NCBI RefSeq assembly: GCF_042139015.1 | Contig: NZ_JBHIKY010000001.1 | Location: forward strand, 124,001 to 188,000 | Reading direction: 5' to 3' | DNA from: JBHIKY01 sp042139015 | GTDB taxonomy: Bacteria > Bacillota > Bacilli > Bacillales > Marinococcaceae | Length of the DNA: 64,000 nt | Part shown: positions 17,427 through 26,542 of the stretch, piece by piece | Numbering within the stretch: the stretch's first letter is position 1 | How the letters are laid out: the number at the start of each line of letters is the position of its first letter | Notes under the pieces: generated by a model | Told to the model about the DNA's origin: nothing | What the model saw: the letters and a program-made list of their open reading frames with translations, nothing else | The model's database searches: none | Made by a program: the position numbers and the translations under genes

Positions 17427-18140
17427 TTATGCTTTGACTGCTGCATTTTTTGTTAGAAGCCGCATGATCGTTGTCAGAATCGAAGCCATAATAATCGTGA
17501 GGAAAACAGCTGTAAAGGTCGTCTGCTCGCCCACTGGGATCCAGCTTAACCAAGGAATGTGATCTTCGATGCCCCACACATAATTAAACATCGCAATCAT
17601 CACAATTCCAAGCGCAATAAAACCGAGACCGATCAGCCAGTGGAAGCGGTAAAAGCCGGTGCTGATAAACCAGCCGATTAAATAAAAGATGATAAGCTGA
17701 AAGAAAGTCATTGCGAACATTGCTGCCAGCCCGCCGCCGCTTGACGCTGCAACAGAGTCTCCAAAGAGCTGGTTCCAGCCCATGAAGGAAAAAATCACTC
17801 TCTCAAGTCCAATCATTATTCCAATAATGATCGTGAGAATCACACTCATCGTCACAAAGGCGCCAGCCATCCCGAAAAAATAATCCTTTCTGGTGACTCC
17901 ATTTTCAATAAAGTAAGGAAGGAAGCCGATTGTCGTCATGATACCGAGAACCAGTAGATAGATCCGCGAAGCCTGCACCGACGTTTCAAGAACCGTCCAT
18001 TCCATCGACCCGTCCACATTTGCAAATATAATCAGGAGGACAATATGACTCAAAATAAATATAGAAACAAACCATGCGGTCCATCGTAAAAACGTCACCA
18101 GCATTCCGAAATAGACCTTTGCTGCCTTATTGTCTATCAT
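17427..18140 (-). CDS. ABC-2-like membrane permease of a GntR-linked exporter
   Basis: A 237-residue protein with six predicted membrane helices (WFVSIFILSHIVLLIIF; YLLVLGIMTTIGFLPYFI; VTMSVILTIIIGIMIGL; and three more), resembling the permeases encoded beside YtrA-type regulators. It has the internal GVTRKDYFFGMAGAF segment typical of ABC-2 permeases. The ATG at 18140 overlaps the ATPase stop by 14 bases and has GGAGGAG in front, so translation is probably coupled. It is the last gene of a three-gene operon. The exported compound is unknown; relatives respond to cell-wall antibiotics. Confidence 0.78.
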   Translation of the reverse strand: MIDNKAAKVYFGMLVTFLRWTAWFVSIFILSHIVLLIIFANVDGSMEWTVLETSVQASRIYLLVLGIMTTIGFLPYFIENGVTRKDYFFGMAGAFVTMSVILTIIIGIMIGLERVIFSFMGWNQLFGDSVAASSGGGLAAMFAMTFFQLIIFYLIGWFISTGFYRFHWLIGLGFIALGIVMIAMFNYVWGIEDHIPWLSWIPVGEQTTFTAVFLTIIMASILTTIMRLLTKNAAVKA

Positions 18141-19014
18141 GATTCTCCTCCTCCGTTAAATAGATAAATAAATCCTGAAGCGCCATTTGGCCTAATTCCA
18201 GCTGCAGAGCACCTGCTGCTTTCCTGTCATTGTCCGTAATCTCTCCATACACCATCGCTGACTTCGTGGCGCCGAGTACTTGATTATTCAGAACTTTTTT
18301 CCCTTCAATAAAACGGTCGACGTTTTCCTTTTGCCCAGTTACTGTTGTGCCACGAGCTGATAATTCCTCTGCTGATTCATGAAGCAGCATCGACCCTTCC
18401 TGCAGCATCACTACTTCTTCGAACAAGGAATCCATCTCCGAGATAAGGTGGGTGGAAAGAATGATCGTCCTCGGATGCTTCATATAATCCTGCAGTACTT
18501 CATCATAAAAAAGCTTTCGGGCCGGCGCGTCCATTCCTAAATAAGCTTCATCAAATATCGTTATCGGCGCCCTGCTGGCGAGTCCGACTATTACACTTAA
18601 GGCGGACTGCATGCCACGGGAAAGCTTATTGACCTGCTGATCCAGGGGGAGCTTAAATCGCCTGACGAGGTCATCTGCATAGGGACGATCAAAATTCGGG
18701 CGGAATTCCTCCGGCCCCTCCATCCATTTTTTGACCGTTTCTGTTTCATCGTCTCTCTTTACATCGCGCACAAACATAATACTTTCCATCATTTTTCTGT
18801 TTTCAAAGGTATCTTCCCCATCAACGGTAATACGTCCGCCTGTCGGCTTATTAAAAGCGGCCAGCAGGGACAGAAGCGTTGTTTTACCAGCACCGTTTCG
18901 GCCAAGCAGACCGTAAATTTTCCCACCTTCCAGCTCAAACGTGATGTCTTTAATGATTTTATTTTTTCCGAGCTTTAAGGATAATTGATCAGCTTTTATG
19001 CTCATCGCGGTCAT
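18127..19014 (-). CDS. ABC transporter ATP-binding protein (YtrB-like)
   Basis: A 295-residue ATPase that powers the adjacent permease. It has Walker A GRNGAGKTT, a Q-loop region with FVRDVKRDD, the signature LSRGMQSALS (a variant with SRGM instead of SGGQ), Walker B ITIFDEAYLGMDA and the switch histidine in ILSTHLISEMD. The variant signature and the long C-terminal extension (about 60 residues) match GntR-linked exporters. The start overlaps the regulator stop in an ATGA. Confidence 0.9.
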   Translation of the reverse strand: MTAMSIKADQLSLKLGKNKIIKDITFELEGGKIYGLLGRNGAGKTTLLSLLAAFNKPTGGRITVDGEDTFENRKMMESIMFVRDVKRDDETETVKKWMEGPEEFRPNFDRPYADDLVRRFKLPLDQQVNKLSRGMQSALSVIVGLASRAPITIFDEAYLGMDAPARKLFYDEVLQDYMKHPRTIILSTHLISEMDSLFEEVVMLQEGSMLLHESAEELSARGTTVTGQKENVDRFIEGKKVLNNQVLGATKSAMVYGEITDNDRKAAGALQLELGQMALQDLFIYLTEEENHDRQ

Positions 19015-19388
19015 TGATAATCTCTCCCCTTCATGGACTGCATCATTTCCTGGACTTCGTCTATAGTAATACCGAGCTTCTTTGCTTCCTCCACCATTCT
19101 CCAGACGTACTCTTCTTTAAATGCCTGCTTGCGGGTTTCCAATAGCCGTCTGCGTGCTCCTTTGGCAACAAACATCCCCACACCCCTTTTCTTATATAAA
19201 ATTTCTTCATCAACAAGTTGATTGATTCCTTTTAAAACGGTAGCCGGATTGATCTTGTAATAAGCCACCAGCTGATTGGTCGAAGGCGCCTGTTCCTCTT
19301 CCTTTAATATGCCGTCCACAATATCGTCTTCGATTGTTTCTCGTATCTGTAGAAAAATTGGTTTACTTTCATCCAATGAGGACCTCAA
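19011..19388 (-). CDS. GntR family repressor (YtrA subfamily)
   Basis: A 125-residue regulator with an N-terminal winged helix (KPIFLQIRETIEDDIVDGIL; PSTNQLVAYYKINPATVLKGINQLVDEEILYKKRGVGMFV) and a short helical tail, which is the compact YtrA form without a large effector domain. The TTG start at 19388 follows AGGAGGTGG. It is the first gene of the operon with the ABC genes and very probably represses its own promoter. The upstream stretch at 19419-19455 carries repeated TTAGTTA/TTAATT half-sites that may be its operator. Confidence 0.88.
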   Translation of the reverse strand: MRSSLDESKPIFLQIRETIEDDIVDGILKEEEQAPSTNQLVAYYKINPATVLKGINQLVDEEILYKKRGVGMFVAKGARRRLLETRKQAFKEEYVWRMVEEAKKLGITIDEVQEMMQSMKGRDYQ

Positions 19389-19578
19389 CGAACGTCCACC
19401 TCCTTTTATATATGAATTGTTAATTGGTTAGTTAGTTATGTAATTAACCATATAACGGAAACACTTATTTGTCAATTGCAATAATTAAATTTGGGCGAAA
19501 AGGCTGCTGAAAATGTTCAATTACCAACAGATAGGTGCCTATTTTTTGGTGAACTGCAGGCACCGCTATGAATCAATA

Positions 19579-19622
19579 AAAGAAACAGCTCAGGGTTAGT
19601 ACCCTGAGCTGTTTCTTTTTTT
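19579..19622 (-). terminator. Strong terminator after the papain-like protein gene
   Basis: AGAAACAGCTCAGGGT pairs perfectly with ACCCTGAGCTGTTTCT around TAGT, with A- and T-runs on both sides. It begins right at the stop codon of the minus-strand gene. Confidence 0.92.
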
Positions 19623-21594
19623 ATAGCTGCACCCACGTATATTCTTTTCCCCAGCTTTCTCGAGCAATCTCTTCCACATTTCTTACTATTTCTTCATCCA
19701 CCGCATAAGCGTCACCCTGTTCATATGGATTATAGTGAAAGGCATACAGCCTGGCAACAAATTCATGGAAAGGAAGGGAAGATTCCCCTGGAATTTCTCC
19801 ATTTCCAGACACAGCAGGTTTAATGCCCTGGCTCCAATCCTGTGAGCTGTCATTGTTCGGGTTATAAAAGTATACCCGATATTCGCCGTCCGGATCCTTT
19901 CCAATCCTCTGTATAGAAACAGCATGAAGACCGAGAAAATCCCCGTTAGCATTTACAATAAAGATACCTACTGGATTAGGGTAAATGAGCTCGTGGCCAT
20001 TGTTGTACTCTGGATGATGAGTCGAATAAAAGAGTCTGACAAAGCCAGAGTAATCTGCCACCGACCCTGTCATCGGATCAATAGTAGAGCTGAAGCCTCT
20101 TGAAATCCAATCTCCATAAAATGCAGGATTGACCCATTTATGAACATCTTCCCCTCTAAATTCTGATCTTCTGACCAGCTCTCCATATATACGGTCGAGG
20201 TGTGGTACAAGAACCAGGGACACCGGATCCAACTCTTCATGGAGGTCGTTTACAAGTCCATCTTGAAGATCTTTTGAATGTATGGCAAGACCTTCAAACA
20301 TGACATCAATATCTCCGTCCCGGGCAGCTCTTGGAATAATTTCAAGTAAATACCCAGGAGCATGCAAAGACCATAGGCTGATTCCTCTCGCTGTCTGGCA
20401 GGTCGGATTCATGCCCTGTCCAACTCCAAGCGGCTGTCCAAGAACGCTTATGACCCCTGCCACTAAGATATCATTAGCTGTAATGCCTTCATTTCCATTA
20501 ATGGAATTCAAGAGGACTTTTCTTACTTCAGGCTTTAAATCCAATTCAATCAATCGCCGCAGCCCAGGAACAACAGGTTCGGCGGATAACACTCCTCTTT
20601 CAAGCATCTTGGAAAGTCCGTACACAGCCTGCCGCATAGGCGTATGAATAGCTACTTTTATTAACTCACTTACTGTTTTCTGATTTTCTTCTAAGCTGGC
20701 TGATCCTTTATTATCCAGCCCAAGCGCAACAGATAGAAGTTCTGGGTGGTTTACATTGAGATATCGGACCAGCACAGCATGCTGGGGCGCGACAAGGCCT
20801 GTTTCATGCATGGATTCAGCAAATGCCACTGCTTCTGCCTTCAACTCTTTTTTCGGTATATCCTTCAGAAGCTTGCGGTATTCACAGCGTTCCTTACACT
20901 TTTTACTTTTTGGGGATGCTCCATAAATTGCTTGAAGATATTTCTTTATTTTTCTTTTTTCAGCTTCTTCGATATTATGCTTTAGTAATCGTTCAGCATT
21001 TTCAATCATGATAATAATTCGATTGACCATGATCGGCCGCTGTGCGATAAGCCCATCCAATTCTTCAAGCAGCGTCGTTGATATAGCAGCAAGTGTCATT
21101 TTATCTGATAAAAATTGAAAAAGTTTCTCCGCACGATCTTTTTCTTTCCCTTTGCCTTCAATTCTTGCTGCTTCCGTTTCTTCCGGAAATAAAATATCCA
21201 TATTTAATGCCATAACCGTGTTTAAAAATTTTTTTGCTTCTTCCTGAGACATATCTTCCTTTTGGTGATTTCCGTCTGCTATCGAGACCATTCTCAATTC
21301 ACTTAAAATCTCTACAATCGAAGTCATGCCACTGCCCATTAGGGAGCCCTTCACCAGATTAGGGACTAAGTTTGAAGGCTCTGCCCAAGGGCCGCCTTCA
21401 AACACACCAGCACTGTCAAATTTACCAGCAGACTCGTAAAGAAATTCCATTCCGTCTTTTTCATCCATGACATTTGCTGCTGCCTGGAGCACTTCTGCCT
21501 GGTACATTTTCTTCGCATATGGAAAAGCCGATTCTAATGTTTCAAGCGCCTGCGTAAAGGCATTTTTTTTGGACGTATCTATTTCTAACGACAT
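19621..21594 (-). CDS. Large protein with predicted papain-like cysteine catalytic domain
   Basis: 657 residues; ATG at 21594 after AAGGAAGGAG. I do not recognise a named family. The first about 370 residues are helical, with ARM/HEAT-like stretches and no signal peptide. The C-terminal half has the pattern GQGMNPTCQTARGISLW, in which Gln393 precedes Cys399 by six residues, as in the oxyanion Gln-Cys pair of papain-like enzymes. Later come His557 in FLGLHAVSI and Asn578/Asn580 in YFYNPN, plausible His and Asn members of the site. This suggests a peptidase, amidase or transglutaminase-like enzyme. It is 39 bases downstream of an ATP-grasp ligase gene and ends at a strong terminator, so the two are one operon. 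Cytoplasmic by lack of a leader. Confidence 0.62.
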   Translation of the reverse strand: MSLEIDTSKKNAFTQALETLESAFPYAKKMYQAEVLQAAANVMDEKDGMEFLYESAGKFDSAGVFEGGPWAEPSNLVPNLVKGSLMGSGMTSIVEILSELRMVSIADGNHQKEDMSQEEAKKFLNTVMALNMDILFPEETEAARIEGKGKEKDRAEKLFQFLSDKMTLAAISTTLLEELDGLIAQRPIMVNRIIIMIENAERLLKHNIEEAEKRKIKKYLQAIYGASPKSKKCKERCEYRKLLKDIPKKELKAEAVAFAESMHETGLVAPQHAVLVRYLNVNHPELLSVALGLDNKGSASLEENQKTVSELIKVAIHTPMRQAVYGLSKMLERGVLSAEPVVPGLRRLIELDLKPEVRKVLLNSINGNEGITANDILVAGVISVLGQPLGVGQGMNPTCQTARGISLWSLHAPGYLLEIIPRAARDGDIDVMFEGLAIHSKDLQDGLVNDLHEELDPVSLVLVPHLDRIYGELVRRSEFRGEDVHKWVNPAFYGDWISRGFSSTIDPMTGSVADYSGFVRLFYSTHHPEYNNGHELIYPNPVGIFIVNANGDFLGLHAVSIQRIGKDPDGEYRVYFYNPNNDSSQDWSQGIKPAVSGNGEIPGESSLPFHEFVARLYAFHYNPYEQGDAYAVDEEIVRNVEEIARESWGKEYTWVQL

Positions 21595-21633
21595 TGATTT
21601 TGCTCCTTCCTTTTCTTTGGCTCAATATTCGTC

Positions 21634-22980
21634 TTAAATGAAAAAGTCGTGGTCCACATAATCATATAGAGGCTGCTTTACTTGTTCGCTGTCGTCTCCG
21701 TAGAAAAACACTGTCCCCAAATGATTCCCATATCCCTCTAAATCCTGTATCTTAGGGTCAGCCGGACGGAATAATGTGTGTTTATCAAAGGCTGGATGCT
21801 CTTCTAATTCTTCTGGAAAATTCACACCATTTACATGATTCACGCGCGGGTATATGAGAAAGCTGCTGGCATGGCCTTTTGCACTTTTTTCATCTGGAAA
21901 GACTTCCGCTAATTCTTCTTCTTTCGTGTTAGGATCGCAGCAGAGGACATGCGCTTCATGGGGGTTAAAGTTATATGTCTTTTTCATCAAATCAAAAATA
22001 TGTCCGCCGGGAATTCGATACGCTACTTCTCCAAAATAAATTTCTCCATCTTCTGCGAGAAAAAATTCCGGGTGAATGATGCCATAATCAATATCAAAGG
22101 TGTCGACAACTTTTTGTACTTCTTCCCGAATTGCCGGCCGTAACTTCTCAATTTCAGGGGATGGAGGCACCATCATAGAGTAACCAAAAACGACATACTC
22201 CGTTATATTTAAAAATTGAACTTTACCTTTGCAAATAAAGGCTTCACAGGAAACCTCAACGCCGTCTAAATGACTTTCCATCAGACAAGGAAAATTGTCA
22301 TCTTTTAATTTATAATCAATATCTTCTTCTGACCGTATAATTCTATGACCGGCTGCTCCCGCTTTGTTTAATGCTTTCACGTGAATGGGATCGGGCTCAT
22401 CACCACGATGACGGAAGAGAACTTGGTTGACACGCTTGAAAAAACGCCGAACATCTTCTTTAGTATTTCCTTCTTCAAATACACCAACTTTCAGTCCACC
22501 CATATGTGCTCTGCGTTTCATCTGAGCCTTATCACGAAAAAGCACGGAATGATCAAAAAGATGAGGGTCTCCCCGGAAATGAGCATTTAAAGCTCCTGCC
22601 CACTCCACCGTCTCTTCAAATACTGGAATGGCATGGTCCACTTCCAGATCTTTTAAACGATGATGGAGAAGCTCTGCACTTTTGTATACTTCTTCATAGC
22701 TGGGGTTTTTCCCAAAATCCCAGGAAATAAAAGGAATATTATGCTGATTGGCATATTCCTCAAAGGCAGGCAGGCTGACTACCATATACGGCTTTTTCAG
22801 ATTATCCATCGCTTCCATGGAAGGAATGCTCCAGCCAATAATTGCGAGCTTTTTTCCTTCCTGAGGTTTTCCGTGCTTTAATTTCACCGGTCCAGTTTTT
22901 CTTTTACTTAAGGCGGCACGGTCTCTCTGATCATTTTTTTTAAATGAAATGGTTTCTTGAGGCGTATTGTGTGGCATCAT
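21634..22980 (-). CDS. ATP-grasp carboxylate-amine ligase-like protein
   Basis: A 448-residue ATP-grasp enzyme expected to join a carboxylate to an amine with ATP. A pre-ATP-grasp domain begins at KLAIIGWSIPSM. The nucleotide-binding lysine is in HVKALNKAGAAGH, followed by PCLMESHLDGVEVSCEAF, and the metal-binding acidic residues are in IIHPEFFLAEDGEIYFGEVAYR. The N-terminal about 40 residues are basic. It starts with ATG ATG after AGAGGGAAGAGAAG. The substrate cannot be read, but pairing with a papain-like enzyme resembles ligase/amidase couples such as glutathionylspermidine synthetase-amidase. A beta-lysine-type acetyltransferase gene lies directly upstream in the same direction, separated by a terminator. 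Confidence 0.8.
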   Translation of the reverse strand: MMPHNTPQETISFKKNDQRDRAALSKRKTGPVKLKHGKPQEGKKLAIIGWSIPSMEAMDNLKKPYMVVSLPAFEEYANQHNIPFISWDFGKNPSYEEVYKSAELLHHRLKDLEVDHAIPVFEETVEWAGALNAHFRGDPHLFDHSVLFRDKAQMKRRAHMGGLKVGVFEEGNTKEDVRRFFKRVNQVLFRHRGDEPDPIHVKALNKAGAAGHRIIRSEEDIDYKLKDDNFPCLMESHLDGVEVSCEAFICKGKVQFLNITEYVVFGYSMMVPPSPEIEKLRPAIREEVQKVVDTFDIDYGIIHPEFFLAEDGEIYFGEVAYRIPGGHIFDLMKKTYNFNPHEAHVLCCDPNTKEEELAEVFPDEKSAKGHASSFLIYPRVNHVNGVNFPEELEEHPAFDKHTLFRPADPKIQDLEGYGNHLGTVFFYGDDSEQVKQPLYDYVDHDFFI

Positions 22981-23070
22981 CTTCTCTTCCCTCTCTTACC
23001 TATTAATTTTCTAAAGGCATCACATGTTTAATGGTTTCCTTATTGAGGGTGAATTATAAGCTTTTGCACA

Positions 23071-23098
23071 AAAAAAGACTCTCGAATTTCGAGAGCCG
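23071..23098 (-). terminator. Terminator after the acetyltransferase gene
   Basis: CTCTCGAA and TTCGAGAG form the stem. On the minus strand the hairpin is followed by TCTTTTTTTGTG. It lies 15 bases past the stop codon at 23111. Confidence 0.85.
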
Positions 23099-23110
23099 CA
23101 ATGAACACCA

Positions 23111-23962
23111 CTACAATCGTTTATACCATATATTCATGTTTTCTAATCTTCCGGCAATATTACTGTTTTGAATCATTCGTCCTCCATATTTAAAGCCATG
23201 CTTTGCATTGACAAGATTCATTCCTAAGGAAACAGAGCGGGAATAAGAAAAAATTGTTTTCAGGTCCATTTGTTTTACTTTTGGAATTAGTTGTGCGACT
23301 TGACAGGATAGCAGCTGCTTTTTACGATGCTCCTCTTTTGTCGCACAATCAGAAAGCTCTGCAGCCTGGAATTCTGTCTGTACATCTGCTGAACAAGCAC
23401 TTACAATCTCCTTTCCCTTTTCCACAACGAGAAAATACACATCGCAATCCATCATCTCACGTATGAACTGAGGATCATTCATCGGCGTTGGATAAGATTG
23501 AAAGACTGTATCATACAAAGCAGCCAATTGTTTAACGTCATCTGCGTGGGCCCATCTCATCTTATACCCTGTGGGCACAGGGGCATGTTTAATAACTACT
23601 CTTCTTTGTTTTGCCAGTTCTAATATGTGATTTTCTTCTTTCACAAGAACAGTGGCATCGTTTCTCGATGGAATGAAAAAAAGAGAATAGATAAATGCAT
23701 CTTCTCCGTTAAAAAAACCTTCGATTCGTCCTTCATAACTGCATGAAAATGAAGGAAGCCACTCCTTTTCGTTTTTCTTTACATAAAAGATAACTTTATC
23801 ACATTTATGAATATCACTGACTTCTTTGAGTATGTTTATAAAATCTTTCAGCTTATTTTTTTGAGGGAGCTTATAAATTTTTATCCTTCTGCTTATTGGC
23901 TCAAGTAGGATGTTCATCTCGGAAACAGTCAGTTCATAGGCTTGATCCTTCACAATTTGCAT
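23111..23962 (-). CDS. ablB: Putative beta-lysine N-acetyltransferase (AblB-like)
   Basis: A 283-residue GNAT protein. Members of this family acetylate the epsilon-amino group of beta-lysine to give N-epsilon-acetyl-beta-lysine, a compatible solute. The C-terminal half matches AblB: GYKMRWAHADDVKQLAALYDTVF, the ELSDCATKEEHRKKQL acetyl-CoA loop, FSYSRSVSLGMNLVNAKHGFKYGGRMIQNSNI, and a final ENMNIWYK. Known ablB genes sit beside ablA (lysine 2,3-aminomutase); no aminomutase is present here. Either ablA lies elsewhere or this enzyme acetylates another amine, for example a product of the ATP-grasp ligase next door. ATG at 23962 with GGGAGAG upstream. Confidence 0.85.
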   Translation of the reverse strand: MQIVKDQAYELTVSEMNILLEPISRRIKIYKLPQKNKLKDFINILKEVSDIHKCDKVIFYVKKNEKEWLPSFSCSYEGRIEGFFNGEDAFIYSLFFIPSRNDATVLVKEENHILELAKQRRVVIKHAPVPTGYKMRWAHADDVKQLAALYDTVFQSYPTPMNDPQFIREMMDCDVYFLVVEKGKEIVSACSADVQTEFQAAELSDCATKEEHRKKQLLSCQVAQLIPKVKQMDLKTIFSYSRSVSLGMNLVNAKHGFKYGGRMIQNSNIAGRLENMNIWYKRL

Positions 23963-24105
23963 GCCTTTACATCACTCTCCCCTAAACCCTTTACCACCTA
24001 CTTTATTATGTTGAGGCAAGTGTTATGACAAATTCAAGTATCTTTTATGACATGTCTATCAATTCGATGACACCGGTCGCCCAGGGAGGTACGGCGGGTA
24101 ATAAT

Positions 24106-24142
24106 AAGCTTCCGACAATCACTTTTAGATCATCGGAAGCTT
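24106..24142. terminator. Hairpin terminator after the YheC/YheD-like gene
   Basis: AAGCTTCCGA and TCGGAAGCTT pair perfectly across a 17-base loop, with a T-run on the plus side and TTATTATT on the minus side. It sits 45 bases past the minus-strand gene ending at 24187. Confidence 0.7.
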
Positions 24143-24186
24143 TTTATTAATATTCCCAGCCTCTTTCTTGCTGATATATTGATACT

Positions 24187-26412
24187 TTATCCCTGTGTCT
24201 TATTCCGTAAATACCAGACCGCGTGTTCAAAAGGAATTCGATTATGCATAATGTTAATTCTTCGCCTGTACGGCCTGAAATTAGCTTCCAATAACCAAAC
24301 CTTTCCATCCTTGTCAACTGCAATATCCAATCCCAAATCTATAACCTGGGGATATTTTTCTTCAAGAGCCATGGCCGTTTGAATGCTCGCTTTTTTGATT
24401 TGTTTAATTGTTGATCTATCGATTATTTCTTCTATCTTATATTTTGGCCAGCCGCCTTGATCAAGATTCGTGATATTAAGACATTTTTTTGCTACTCTTG
24501 CAATCATGCCTGTTATCTGCCATTCTCCATTTTTATTTTTCTGCGGGGATATTCTAAAATCACATTTTCTCTCTCTATATTCTATAGTTGCAACAGCTTG
24601 CTGAACGATAAAATCTTGAGGGATGGGAAACGTCTCTTCATAAAACTGTAATAGCTTTTCTTTAGTAACATAATAGATTTTTTCTTCTGAATTAAAAACA
24701 TGGGTGAATTTATATTCCTCATTTTCTTTTTCAACTACGTAAATATTTCGTCCTCTCGAGCTGCGTTTAGGTTTAATATAAAGCTTATCGTAACGGCTGA
24801 TCTTCTCAGTTATTCCAGCGAATGAAAGTGACGCTGTCTCAGGCAGCAGTGGTGATATTTTTGGAAAAGATGATAAATATTCATAAATGTTATATTTACA
24901 TCTCTCTATATTTGTCATGGCGTGAAAAAACATAATATTATAGTTTTTACTCAAGTAATTAATTTTATCTATCGATAGTTTGTTTCTCAGGTACGCATTT
25001 ACCCGGTAAATATTCACGTCAGGAATCGTGAGCTTTCTTCTTATCAGCTCATCAGTTTTATAGTTATATACAATACCGTTAACGGTAATATGTTTCCTAG
25101 AAACATTATTCATTGAATAAAAACAAAGATCTACTTTGTTCTTACTGGCCAGTTTTATATAATACTCCAGCGATTCATCAGACTCACCTAAAATTATTTT
25201 ATTTATATAACTGCTTGAGAAAATCAGCCCTATCATATTACTGTCTGCTTTCTTGCTCGTTACAGACAGCTCACCATTTTCCGTTTCTTCGTACAAATAC
25301 TTTGTATACAGTAATACATTTTTCATTGAATCCTCGAGAGTGTTGATTCCATGGGCTTTCATTAAAGATACTTTCGTGCTTTGGGAGTTACATTCGATAA
25401 ACTTAATATTCATATTCCGATCAATCGCAAAATCTATACCTATTTCAACAAATTTTCCAAATTTTTCTTCTGTGGCTCTATAAACCTTATATAAAAATTG
25501 CTCCATCTTATTCTGTATATCTTCTATTTCTTTACTGGATAAATTTATAGCTTCATACAATTTCTCAACTGGTATCGCTTCTGCGTGAGTAGTAATCGGC
25601 GAATTCTTAATACCCATTCTGGCACTGATCCCGCAGATTGATATCTCTCCACCTGTATTGCGGTACAATTCTGCCCGCAGATCAATTCCCCTGTTATTAA
25701 CCTCAAGTAGATCAATGGCTTCTTGAATCATGAACTTTTTTCCTTTATAAAACTGTTGTATAAAGGAGACCATTTCTTCTTCATCATTAAATTGCTTGTA
25801 ATGGATTTTTTTAATGCCTGCTTCATAATGTTTTAAATAATAATTATTATCTTCTCTTTGTTCCAGTCGGATTACATTTTTTCCTTTTCTTCCAGTCACC
25901 CCTTTTAAATACAGGCACCGATGCCTCGTAAGCATATTGTAAAGATCTTCTGGTTTTTCGTATAATACCGTTTCCAGCAGGTAATCTTTTAATGACCCAA
26001 CTGAGTTGAAATGATTGTAAACCATCCAATTTCCAAGCGTTGAAGGATTTAAGAGAACTGTTCGCTGTTTCTTACACTGATTCATAAAAATCCGGTACTT
26101 CGCTTTGTCTTTTCTGCTTATTCCTCCTCGCCGATAAATAAAGTCAGGGTAATGATAGATGGCTGATTTCCATAGTTTCTCCTCAAAATCATAGTACATT
26201 CCATTAATGAGCTGGTGTTTTGTATCAATAGTTTCGCTGCAGAAGTAAAATAAATTAAGCTTTAGGCTCTCATTGGCTTTAGCTAATTTATTTAAGCGGA
26301 AATGCGGTCTTTGTTTAGCTAATGCCCGCCAATTTCTATTAGAAACATATACACCCAGATGTATATATTGATTTTTTCCGTGCTCTGCGAGTTTATTGTT
26401 ATCGTACATCAA
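24187..26412 (-). CDS. Tandem YheC/YheD-type ATP-grasp protein (741 aa)
   Basis: Two YheC/YheD (endospore coat-associated, ATP-grasp-fold) modules are joined in one chain. The first runs to about residue 375 (LYLKGVTGRKGKNVIRL; QEAIDLLEVNNRGIDLRAELY; FVEIGIDFAIDRNMNIKFIECNSQSTK). The second covers about 390-741 (LYIKPKRSSRGRNIYVV; VQQAVATIEYRERKCDFRI; VIDLGLDIAVDKDGKVWLLEANFRP). Normal YheC and YheD are separate proteins of about 360-450 residues, so this is a fusion or duplication. The first base pair of ATP-grasp motifs retains Lys, Asp-Arg and Glu-Asn positions in both halves. The gene is clearly more AT-rich than its neighbours, which suggests transfer. The start is probably the TTG at 26412 (GGAGTG upstream); the ATG at 26409 is the alternative. 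Confidence 0.82.
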   Translation of the reverse strand: MMYDNNKLAEHGKNQYIHLGVYVSNRNWRALAKQRPHFRLNKLAKANESLKLNLFYFCSETIDTKHQLINGMYYDFEEKLWKSAIYHYPDFIYRRGGISRKDKAKYRIFMNQCKKQRTVLLNPSTLGNWMVYNHFNSVGSLKDYLLETVLYEKPEDLYNMLTRHRCLYLKGVTGRKGKNVIRLEQREDNNYYLKHYEAGIKKIHYKQFNDEEEMVSFIQQFYKGKKFMIQEAIDLLEVNNRGIDLRAELYRNTGGEISICGISARMGIKNSPITTHAEAIPVEKLYEAINLSSKEIEDIQNKMEQFLYKVYRATEEKFGKFVEIGIDFAIDRNMNIKFIECNSQSTKVSLMKAHGINTLEDSMKNVLLYTKYLYEETENGELSVTSKKADSNMIGLIFSSSYINKIILGESDESLEYYIKLASKNKVDLCFYSMNNVSRKHITVNGIVYNYKTDELIRRKLTIPDVNIYRVNAYLRNKLSIDKINYLSKNYNIMFFHAMTNIERCKYNIYEYLSSFPKISPLLPETASLSFAGITEKISRYDKLYIKPKRSSRGRNIYVVEKENEEYKFTHVFNSEEKIYYVTKEKLLQFYEETFPIPQDFIVQQAVATIEYRERKCDFRISPQKNKNGEWQITGMIARVAKKCLNITNLDQGGWPKYKIEEIIDRSTIKQIKKASIQTAMALEEKYPQVIDLGLDIAVDKDGKVWLLEANFRPYRRRINIMHNRIPFEHAVWYLRNKTQG

Positions 26413-26510
26413 GGTTTATTTCACTCCTTTTTCTTATCCTTGAATATCCTATGTCTTTGGAAATCAAACTGAATAGGTTGATTTAGGAGTGCAAATACCT
26501 TTTTTTATAT

Positions 26511-26542
26511 AAAAAAGCATAAGAGACTGGCGTCTCTTATGC
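26511..26542 (-). terminator. Terminator overlapping the ydbT stop codon
   Basis: GCATAAGAGAC and GTCTCTTATGC pair perfectly around TGGC. On the minus strand the hairpin is followed by TTTTTTATAT. The gene's stop codon lies inside the stem. Confidence 0.9.
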
